Assembly (NCBI GenBank): GCA_022606425.2
Contig: JAHDVF020000875.1
Location: forward strand, 620,001 to 684,000
Direction of reading: 5' to 3'
Source: Lepidostoma basale
Lineage: Eukaryota; Arthropoda; Insecta; Trichoptera; Lepidostomatidae
Length of the DNA: 64,000 nt
Shown in pieces: positions 40,201-52,200 of the stretch. The notes beneath the pieces are model-generated. The model was not told where the DNA came from. It saw only the letters and a program-made list of their open reading frames with translations, and made no database searches. The stretch's first letter is position 1; each line of letters starts with the position of its first letter. A program made the translations under genes and the position numbers.

Positions 40201-43200
40201 AATATGTCAGGAAAGAAAGGTGTGGCAGTCCATTCTTTCTGCCTACCCCTTTGGGGAGACGGCGTGATAGTTAGTTAGTTAATTAAATCAATAGACGGTT
40301 AAAAAGTTTTAATTGACTTGATTGAAAACATTCTTTTTATTTTTTTATTAGATTTATTTAAATAGTTGAGAGTTACAACTTTTTGTTATTTATGTAATCA
40401 AGTCTGTGAGCTATCTGTAAAGCCAAAACAGTTCACGGACTCAACTTATTTAATGATTGTAAATAATCAGAATAGGAAAATAAAATAATGACTAGATTCA
40501 ATTTGAAAGATAACTAATTACAGCAACAGTATTTTGCAAACCCTTCTTATAGTAAGGTATTCTCCTTTATGATGAATATATTAAGACTTCAGTGGCTGCA
40601 CCACATTGTAACCACCGCACCAGTGTGAATTAACAATGTTGTCTCCGCATTGACGTCGACTTTCTTATAAGGACATGTCCCACTGGCAACTTTTGCTAGA
40701 CCTCATTCATTTTTTATTTGTTTTGAATTATAAGCTCATATTTATTTATGGTCGAATAATTATTACACTCAGTTTAATTATAATCTTATCCTTGCTTTTA
40801 CAAAGTTTTAAGATTACCGCAGGCTTTTTCAGCATGTTTGATCATACTCTTTTTAAAAAAAATTCATCGCAAATAATGGACCACAACACTGTTCTCTCCT
40901 GCGTTACTTCTCTTAACTCCTCAACATTCATACATCGTGTCATGAATGTCGATTTCTCTGACTCCTCATGTGGCCTTCTTCTATTTCTTGTTCCATTTAC
41001 ATCATTGGAGCATCCAAAAAACCAACTTTCTTTACCATTCGTTCTTCATTAATTTTTTCCATGTGTCCTAATAATCTTAATGACCTTTTCATTATTTTGT
41101 TCATAACACTTTCATTCGCACTGCATTCACTTCTTATATGCATTTGCCACTCTTTTTAAACCACGTAACTAACTAACTAACTAACCATCACGCTGTCTCC
41201 CCGAAGGGGTAGGCAGAAAGAATGGACTGCCACAATTTTCTTTCCCGACATATTTCTTTTGCTTCCTCAATATTCATACATCGTGTCATGCACGCGCGTT
41301 GATGTCTCTGACTCCTCACATGGCCGACATTCAATATTTGATTTATTTGATCGTGCCATGATTTCCTCGGTCTTCCTCTATTTCTGGTTCCATTTACATC
41401 GTTAACGTATAATTTTTTTACCATTCTTTCTTCATTAATTCTTTCCATATGTCCAAACCATCTCAATGATCCTTTTATTATTTTGATCATAACACCATCA
41501 TTCGCACCGCATTCACTTCTTATATTTTCATTCGACACTCTATCATACACAGAGTATCCACACATTCATCTAAGAGATCTCATTTCTACTGCATTTATTC
41601 TACTTTCATCCTTCTTTTGCCAGTTCCATGCTTCGCTTCCATACATAAGGATATAATTCCACGTATAATTAATAAAATCCTGAAATCTGTCATGCGTTAA
41701 TCTTGTGAATACTGTTTCAACAATATCAATCACTAATTCATTCAACATGCAAGTTTTTTTTTCTTCTTTTACTTCACCGGCCATAAAATTGGGGTTATGG
41801 ATCAAATTGATAATAATCAGAATGTTTTCTACATATTCTTTTCATCGTAATAACAGCCTAGAGCGAGTGAATTAATTAGCCAATGTGTTTATAGAAGATA
41901 ATTTGACAATTTACATGGCTAGTTAGTCAGCCGCAAGGCGAGGCGAGGCAGCACGAGGCCCGAGGCCCGAGGCTTGAGGTCGGCCCGGACCGGTTTTGTT
42001 TCATTTGGAACATTTTTTATTCTTCATTTAAATCTTTTAATTATTACATCACAGCACACTAATACATGTTATTAGTGTGTGTTTATGTAATGGAGTAATG
42101 TATGCACATTTTAACTGTAATTTTATTTATAAATTCATTCTACGGTCTAGTTTATCTAATACAGGGTGTTTAGGATCCATATGTACTTCGCATTGTTTTT
42201 TTTTTTCATCTTCGGGTTAATGTGTTGTTCCTACCCTTATGTATGGAAGCGAAGCATGGAAGTGGCGGAAGAAGGATGACATCAGAATAAATGCGGTGGA
42301 GATGAAATCCTTTAGACGTATGTATGACAAAATTTTAAATCAGGTAGGAATGTAGAGCGGAAGAAAGTATTATGACCAAAATTATGAAAGGATTACTGCA
42401 TTGGTTTGGATACATAGAACGCATGGATGTACTCGTATACGTTAACAATGAGAATGGAGTACGAAATCGAGGAAGACTGTGAAAAACTTGGCATGATCAA
42501 ATGAATCCAATTTTAAAGGTCAGCCATGTTAGGTATGACTCGTATAAATATGGAGGAAACTAGAGAGGTCCATTCTCTCTGCCTACCTTCTGGAGAAACT
42601 GTGCGATGGTTTGTTATTGTTATCCAAAGTAATGTCTTTAATTATATAATATTTGTAATACAAATATGAATATTTCAACTTGAATTTAATTTTGGGGCTT
42701 TTTAAATTTTTTTAATGTATTGTAACATAATTTTTATTTATTGCGATACATGTATCAAATGGAAGCAAACTAATGCTAATTTTATGTTTTTCAATTTATT
42801 AAAAGTTTAAATAATCGAAAATAAAAAATTGTTTTGTCTATGATTTAAGATCACCTCTTTCTGATAATATTGCTAGTGTGATGGCAAAAGGTTGTAGTTC
42901 TCATTTTTACAGTTGATTCCACAAATTTCTCAAAATGCTTTTTGATAAACTTAAAGCATTAACACTGTGGAATACCATAATGGTAATTTTTAAAGTTACA
43001 GTTCAATTTTTCTCAATATGTTTCGAATTCTTTACACCCTCTTCATCAGGAGAACTAGATACAGTTAACATCGTTCTCCCGATGATGAGGCCGTAAAACC
43101 TTCAAGGTATGTCGAGAAAAATGAATCCAAAAATGGAAAAAAAACTGATTTAATTCTTAAAAAATATAATTAAAATACTGTTTTTTCCACTTTTTAGTTT

Positions 43201-46200
43201 ATTTTTCTCAACACGTTTTGAAGGTTTTACACCTTCATCATTGCGAGAACGATATAAACTCGAGTTTATATCGTTTTCAAAAAAAAATTTAGTCAAAATA
43301 GTATTTCTTTTGCCACATCATATATGTGGGAAAAGAATGGAAATGATATGACTTAATGTATTCTGAAAAGATTATTATTATTGATATGTATGCCTAAAGA
43401 CTTCTTATATTATATTCCATATAGATGTAGTAATTTAATTTAAATATGTAAATTTAGTTGATATCTTGCATAAGGAAACATGGTTTTTGCTCTCCAGTAA
43501 AATTGTGTCTGAATGAGTTCTAATTAATATAATTACACTACCGAATTGTTTCTTTCAGACCATCGTGTATCTAACATGCTTACCTAATCCTCTTTGCTTA
43601 AAAATATAAGAACAGAAAAAATATCTTACCCTCCGTTTCATCAAAATAAACTGGGTGACAGACAGTCTGAATGTGTTATTGATTGTATCATATTTACTTT
43701 GTAAGAGTGTTATCTATTAAACGGAATTAGCTATCTTGATTTTAGAATTATATAAACTGACAACTGCCACAACACCTGATAATTAATGTTATAAGATATG
43801 CCTATCAACACTGTAGGTAACAATTGTGAAGCAACTTTTTTTTTGCCTGCGGCAAATTCATTCTTTATTTCTTAAATACCATATATCTCAAATTATAGCT
43901 TATGAGTCAACTATTGTTACTTAACACAAAAAAATACTATAATTATCGATTAGCGTGATTTAGATCAGCTTCAGAGATTTCATATTTCATGGGTCACCAA
44001 CCATCGGGTTTACAAGTTTAATTAATAGTAATTTGCACTTAGTTGTCATAGAAAAAAAACATCTGTCCAAAATAGCTAAGATAGCAGTGCACATCGGTGT
44101 TCTTGTACCGACACCTTATGTGTGGAAGTGAAGCTTGTAACTGGGAAATGAAGGATAAATGTAGAATAATGAAGTAAGATCTATTAGATGAATGTTTGTT
44201 AAATCTGTATATGATAGATCTTCTTCTTAAAGTGCCCTGTCCCCTTGACGTTGGCGATCACTCTGGTAAGCTCTTCCCTATCCTGCGCTGTCCGGAACAT
44301 TCCGGACAGCGCAAGATATGATAGATAACCAAATGCAAATATAAGAAGTAAAAGTGCGAATGAAAGCATTTTAAACAAAATAATGAAAGGTTTATAAAGA
44401 TGGTTTGGGCACACTGAAAAAATGAATGAAGAAAGAATGATAAAGAATGTATACATTAACGATACTAATGGAACAAAAAATAGAGGAAGATCAAGGAAAA
44501 TCAATAAAATATTTGATGTCGCCCTTGTATAGAATTGGACAAATTGATGTGCCTGCATGACATGATGTATGTATGTTGAGTAAGCGAGGGAAGTATGCCA
44601 GGAAAGAAAATTGTGATGGTCTATTCTTTCTACCCACCCTTTCAGTGAGCCGGCGTGATGGTTAGTTAATTAATTCTAAAAAAATCTTTTTGAAATTTAA
44701 TTAAAGTTCCCTTATCACAAATATTTATTATAAATTATTATATTATTTAAAAATAGTTTTGCTTAGGCTTCTCGGTACACCAATCAGAGAGGTTAATAAT
44801 ACTTTTTGTTCTGAGTTAACATTTCTCGCGTTCATATTTTGATTATAATTTTTTTTTCTACCGCATTTTTGTTGTTTCTTGTTTAGTTGTTCATTATTAA
44901 GCATTGGTTCCCAAGTATTATGAGTAATCTGTAAATATAATAATTGTTGGTTTTGTCGTGTCCACAGCTATCCATGGAATTGGAGAGCGAGTGGCTGTCG
45001 AAGCAGTCCTCCTCGGAGGACGCGGGTGCGCTGGGAATGCTCATGCGTCAAGTCATCCAGGACCTCAACCGTCACAAGATGTGCACCCTCACAGGTACAG
45101 CCGCAGATACAATATCTCTTCACATTATGTATATTCAAACGAACTCGGTTATTGCGATCACAGAAATGGCGATATTTTCGGATGTTACAAGGATACAGAT
45201 ACTTCATGCCTTCATTTGATAGGAATTTTTGTAAACATTTAAAAATATCTATTCTCCAATATAACGAGTAATGCTTATGACGACCAAATTTAGCTGGTCC
45301 CATTTTCCTCGTAATAACCAATTTGGACTGTATTTATAATATACTTCTAGATCACTGCATATTAAAGAGCTATTTACTGGTATTAAAGATGACACATTTA
45401 GATCATTTGTAAGCCGTGGACTACTGAAACTAGGTAACTCGAAATTGTTATTTTTGAGTATTATATCAATGGATTGCTCATCCAGGGAGCTTTCTAATGC
45501 ATATGAACATGTATTTTAAAATATTATTTCTCAACTAAGTCCTGTAGCATTTTCATATATGGGTAAAATGTAAATGTGTAAATTAAAGATTACTTAACCC
45601 GTTAACCGCCTATGACGAGATATTACGTCATACCAAGAAAGCAACGGTATAAGCTATGATGAAATATTCTGCCAAGACATTTATAATATTACCCTATAAT
45701 GGGGGTGACGGTCTACGACTTATATTTTTGCGTATCATATATAAAATCTATCTAGGAACCGAGGTGCATTAAACACCGCGTGTTTTTATTGCATTTGACT
45801 TAATATTTTGCAAAAATAAACCCGGTCAACGGGTTAAAGTAAATATCTGAAGTAACCTACATCTTTGAGTTTTTACCCTGTGCATGAAATACAATAGATA
45901 ACTTCACTTCTCTAGTTATAATAAACATCATCATGTTTGACCTCGAAACCAAGAACTAAATTTTCTCAGAATAAAGATTTTTGAGATACCTAGTTATAGT
46001 ACTGGGCCTGTTATACGTATGATAAGATATCCATAAAACTATTGAACGTTTGTGAATAAAATACATATAAATAATCTAGAGTAGACATCTCTGTCGCTGG
46101 CAGCTCGAAATATTAATAAAAAATACAAATAAATCCTAAAATAATAAAAATTAATCAGTTTGTTTCATGTTTAAAGAATAAGGGATATTGCGGATTCAGA

Positions 46201-49200
46201 AAAAGATGTTTTACTTTACTCCAGAATTATTAATAGACTAGTTTGTGCACTGTGGAAGACCTGCACAGCTCGGAATAGAGAATCTAAGTGATAGTCATTA
46301 TTATGAGAGTCGCGGGGTATGGAAAGACAAGGAAGACATATTTGCATTTGCAGTCAGTAATAAGAGTGGTGTGTGTATTGCAGAAGGCACAACCACAACT
46401 CACCTGACGGTGGTGCGCGTGAGCTCTGACCCGGCGCCCGCCCAGGACCACCAGGTTCCCGTCTTCCTCTTCAGCCGCGACACTTTCGTGCCTGACCAGT
46501 GGGACCTCACCACTAACCAGGTGACCATCTTCAATCAATACCTTATGGTTAATACGAATGAAAACGTCCGTTTTCTACAAATTTTATTATAGTTAGTAAT
46601 GAAATTTGATGTCTTAGAAAAGCGAAACTTCTCATTCTCATCAAATATAATAAAACTTCTAGAAGACAGACGTTTTTATTCATATTAATTATTCAATATG
46701 GAATTTTACATCATTGTACAGTAATACAATAAATAATGCCTCATGATATCTTAATTATTGTCTAAAAGTATTTTTTTTATTTTTCAAATTGTTGACAGCC
46801 TTCTTGACAAAGTGGCAACAGCTATGACTGCCACACCGAAGTGCCCGGGTTTAATTCCCGATGATGACAGTGTAAAAAAATCTCACGCTGTCTTCGATCT
46901 GGTAGAATTCACGTGATAATAAAAATGCCGATAGACTAGCTTCCTACGTCATCAGAATCAATAGCCAAAAAATTGTGTACGATAATTGGGTTCAAATAAC
47001 CTGTTGTATAATACATATACAAAAATGTGAATTGCAATGGGAAAATACCATATTAAAAAGACCCAAGTGGCATTCCATGAACCAGCGAATGGATTATTTT
47101 CACACTGAAGACCATTGTGACAAAGTAGAACAGTTATGACCGCTATACCGAAGGTCCTGGGTTTGATTCCCGGCCTTGAGATTTGCCTTTTCAATAATTC
47201 TGTTTGGCACAGGATATTTTTTCTTATATTTTTGTGAGATGTGAAGTGAGGTTGTTGTAAATTGAAATATTCCTTAGTGGTATGTCAACAGTATATCAAA
47301 ACAATTATGATTTTGTATTTCCAGATACTCCCATACATTGATGGTTTCAACCATGTATCCAAAATCGCCGCGCTGGCAGATGTGGAGGGAAACCTCGTGA
47401 AAGCGTGTGTCCAAAATCTGGTGTACTACGGCGTGGTGGCGCTGGTGCCGCTGTTCCAGTACTGCGCCGTGTACTGCGCCACGCCCAAGCTCCGCCAGCT
47501 GGCGCTCTGCAAGGGCCTCCAGGCCCAGTGCACGCACTACTGCTCCCGCTCAGGTATGTTGAAGTGGATCTAGCCAAGGCACGGTATAGCAGGTAGAGAG
47601 GACACGATGTAACAGAAAGTTTTGGTTTGCAGCGCGGCAGCCCGCCTCGCTGAAGAGTATCCTGTGTATGTACGCGGGCATGAGCTACGGCACCACAGTG
47701 CGAGACCTGTGCATCCGATACAACCCGCAGGCGCTTGGCATCAACGAGAGGAAGCTCGTGCAGTTCGGCCTGCTGGAGGGACTCATTCGTAGAATATACA
47801 AGGTAGGAGGAGAGGAAAGATAGTCTAGTACTTCGTAGTATTACAGCAGTTAAAAAAAATAGCGCATCAAGCTTAGTCATTCGATCTTCTTCCTCCTTTG
47901 GTTGGTCCTTCTGTGAGGTGGATTGCCGGCTGTCCTTTCATCTTTTATAGGAGGTCTTTCACGGAGGAGTCACGTGAGGCTGATTATGTAGTGCAATATA
48001 GGGGAGTCTGGTGGTGTCCGTTCATTGGACATTTGATATTATTTTTAAATGATTATATCACACTTGCACTCAATTCCCAAAATCATATTTAACCACCCTA
48101 CGTATTTGAACGTACGTGATACGTTCACTTTGACTGCACCATTCTGCGCTATCCCGTATCACGTACGCGTTTGAGAAAAAGTAATGTACAAACTGTTAGG
48201 AATACGCGCGTGTACCAACACACTTGTGTACAAGTCTTCACAAGTATGATAGTTTTACAAGAGGCAGGCAAAGTGTGCAGTCGAGTCTTTGACGTTTCGT
48301 AATTTAAAAAAATAACATTAATATATAATTAATAAAAACCTGCTTTTTTTTTGCACGTGTCTCGGAAAATAACCTGAAGGTAGGGCGGTTAACACTAGCA
48401 TTATAGTGTTTAATTAATCATTTACCCATGGTGCAATGCTGGAGTACCCAGTTAAAATGTGTGATTTAAATTCATATGAATCAAAAGCTACAAGATGGCG
48501 ATTGAGTATAAAAATAGTTTAATGACGAATTAAATGTCAAATAATATGATATACATGCAAGAAATGTACTGTCTGACAATCATGATAGGAATGAAGACAC
48601 GCATCTCTGGTCACTCGGTTAATAGAAACTATAATAATTATATAATTACAGTTGATAATTTTATTTAGAATAATTTGTACACTGTCTATATAATAAATTC
48701 TTCATGTATAGATAATCTCCCTCTAATCATTTTCATTGGCCCTAAAGCCTCCAGAATTCGAAGAGATAGGAAGACAAGATGCTTTCTAAAAAGAGAATAT
48801 TTGTCCCCTGAACGTACTTTCACTAATATGAAAGACGTCGTTCAGCAGACTAATTGCTCTTCCCACCATCACCAGAGGCAGACTGGTTCTGGCGGCCGGT
48901 AGTTTTCCGCTACTCTTCCTGGCTATCGCCCTTATTCTGCCGTAACACCAATCGGCCTGATAACCCTCTCCGCAACATCCATCCACCTTTGTTTGGATCT
49001 TCCTATAATCTGGACGTGTGTTGTGAATATTTTTTGGAATTGTTTTATTTTTTCCATTCGCTGGAGGTGTCCCAACCATCTAAGACGATTCATTTTTATA
49101 AACTTTACAATGTTGGGTTTATTGTACAGATTTTCCAACCCATGGTTATATCCTCCACACTTCATTTTCACAATCTATAATATAGTCTGCCTATTCCGAT

Positions 49201-52200
49201 AATCTCCCTCTGCTGGAGTTAATTTCTAAAGTCAGTGTCAACAACATTATTTTTACATACAAAATAAATGTTGAGTATTTTCATAAGTAATAAAGATGCT
49301 ATCTACATTTCAATCACTCTTCCCTTATCTCTGGGAGCACACAGAGTCGAGTGGAGAGATAAGTGCAGAGGAGGATTATTTTGGAGTGGGTATCAGAGGG
49401 TACATAGATAATGCCAATTCCATGTAAGGAGAATTCACTGCGGCCTGCTAGCCTGCCCGTCTCTTGGAGATAAGCCCCAGTGCCGTACACAGTGCTGTAA
49501 ACAATATATTTCAGACATTTTGTTTTTTTAATCAAATACTTGTAGACAAATACTGGATTTTACCCATTACGGGTTAACAGGTCATAAGTCCTGTAAACGC
49601 CTCGACCACCATATTCTGTTTCCAAATAATTGACATCTTCGTCTCTATTGACATACAATTAATTCTTAATATATTTCAGAGAATTTTGTGTTTTTTCAAA
49701 AATTATTTATTTATTCATGAATATCTATTTTGTCCCCTTCAAAATAATCCCCACCAGATATTATACACTTGTGCCAACGTTTTTTCGTATCCTCGAAGCA
49801 CTTCAAAAAATATTTTTTTGTGATCTTGTTCAACTTCTCCTTTGATGCCGTCTTTATCTCCTCAATCGTAGCGTAGCGTCGTCCTTTCATGAGCCTATTC
49901 AGTTTCGGGAACAAGAAAAAGTCACAGGGGGCCAGATCTGGGGAATACGGTGGCTGCGGCATTATTAATGTGTTGTTTTTGTCCAAAAATTCGCGCACAA
50001 GCAACGATGCGAAAATGAACAATTTTGGTATGAATTTCGCGGCGACCCGTCTCATGCCCAAATCATTGGTAAAAATCGAATGGCATGAGCCAAGCGATAT
50101 GTTTCAGTCCTCAGCAACTTCTCTAGCGGTGATTCGACGATTGGCCAATACTATGTTATTCACTTCATCAATGTTTTCGTCTGTTGTTGACGTGCTCGGG
50201 CGTCCGGCACGCTCTTCGTCGGTCACATATTCTCGGCCCTCTGAGAACATTTTATACCACCGATAAACGTTGCTCTGGTCCAAAGTAGCTTCACCATATG
50301 CCACAGTCAACATTCGGAATGCGTCCGCACAATTAATTTTGTTTTTCACTCAAAATTTTATACAGATTCTTTGATTCATTTTTTGGAATGGGCAAAAATC
50401 GAAGATGAGCCAAAACACGTGCAAGCAAAGCAGCTCTCAAAAATTAACTGAACATTCAAAATGGCCGAACTTGTCGGCATAAGCGAGAGACATGAGTACC
50501 AACATAACGCCACAAAAAAAATCGAATATACGTAACCCGCGGAAATTCAAAATTCGCGATACTTTTTGAACATACCTCGTATAATAAAGAAGTGGGGAAT
50601 AAACTATAGCTAAACTCATTATACTTACAAATTATTTTTTTCATATCAATATTATGTTAATCACTAATCTCTTATAACTACCTTTAAATTTAAATACTTT
50701 TTTTACAGCACTGCACACGCAAGGCAAAAGGCACATGCTAGATTATATATTTATTTTTATTGCAGTATTAAGTGCAAAAAGTTAGCCTAGCAACAGGCCC
50801 GACATATGCATGTGCCCACCTACATTACTTATCTTGTTTGCCAGACTAACTCACCTTATTAACATGTTTGTACATTTAATATTTTGTGTTCACATTACAT
50901 TTGATAATAGCATGCCGGCTGTGATAGACTATGGGATATTTAGTGCAGAGCTCCGAGACATGCTGGGAGAACTTTGTTGATAAAATTGTTCACAGCGCAC
51001 ATCTAGTAAACATTAACCAAATTTTGATCTGGGGTCTTGTTGAAGTTATAGCATCAACTGAAAACTTTATTTAGTAGCCATTTAGTGTAGTAATTGAGGT
51101 CACACCTGTGCCACACATGTGGACTCTTATAGCACTATTTGTTTATTTAACAGAATTTTTTGAAATATCTTTTTAAAATTACATTTTACGTCCTTTATTA
51201 AGATACAATGTCACAGAATTGAAATCTATTTTTAAGTCAAAACCAAACAAAATTTGAATTTAGAACTGTAATCATAGACAAAATATATTTATCTGGGTAG
51301 GTGTAAATATTGTTTGGGTAGATCCTCATATTTAAAATATACTATTTTATGAAATAAGTACCAGACCGCAGTCATGGAATGTATTTTATTAATGTACATA
51401 ACCTCAACTCTCTAAATCATGCTGCAACTATACGAGAAGTTGCATCATTTAGGATCCTGGTACTTAGAGGGCTAGTAACAATGGAGTGTACGGATAAGGG
51501 AATTTACGAATATTGAAGTTGTAGTCAGATTAGATAATATATCACATAATTATCTTGCTATGTTTGTGCAGGCGAGTGATTATTTTGCATTAAAAGTGAT
51601 AATGAGATTATTAATTATTTTAGCAAATAACATTTAATTAAGTGCATTAAATAATGATTACTAGAAATTAAGCTTCTACTTTAATTATTGAAGTTTCTAC
51701 GAATAACATAATTTCCCACATAATTTTTATTAAATGTTTTAATTTTAGACACTGTTTTACACGTATCACAATTTATTTTTATAAGATTGTCAGGACGGCT
51801 GTTTTGGTAATCTGTGTTGATATCATCAAGCAATACAAACAACTGTTGTTTGTAACACCTGATGATGCCAAAGTATGTTGGCGAAATAGCTATCATGACA
51901 ATCTCAGTAATAAATTGGGATATGTTTATATGTATTATTAACAATGTTTAAAAATTAAAAAAATTAATAATATTGTATCATGTAGTACAATGGATTATCT
52001 AATAATTATTTTGACTATAAGTTTGAATATTATATTTCAGTACCCCGTGACGGTGCATTGCGAGAGCATGGGAAGTGGGAGTGGGGCGGGCAAGATCCAC
52101 ACGGGGCTGGTGTCCTTGGACGAGATGTGCTGCGCCAGCGGGGGGCCCGCCTCCTCGCTGGAGGAGCAGCTGGAGCGAGATCGCAGCGTGGCCATGGTCT

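Larger units (their letters stand above)
32061..44967. other. Nprl2 intron 3, a 12.9-kb repeat cluster
   Basis: It holds an M1 MITE, an LTR-like unit, a 149-bp TIR MITE, seven LINE family A fragments in both orientations, a mariner remnant, a SINE fragment, two M2 MITEs and a family B insertion. No host gene was recognised inside it. 37850-38240 has short ORFs on both strands with no known match. 34300-35500 and 43300-44030 are AT-rich with nothing recognised apart from a weak relative of the 2413-2600 repeat at 34690-34860. Confidence 0.7.

Noticed and set aside
38684..40267. A host reverse-transcriptase gene or retron inside Nprl2
   Set aside because: Frameshifts, an internal stop and more than a dozen related fragments in the window show it is a dead LINE.
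49889..50266. A 125-aa plus-strand protein
   Set aside because: It lies antisense to the mariner transposase blocks and has no support of its own.
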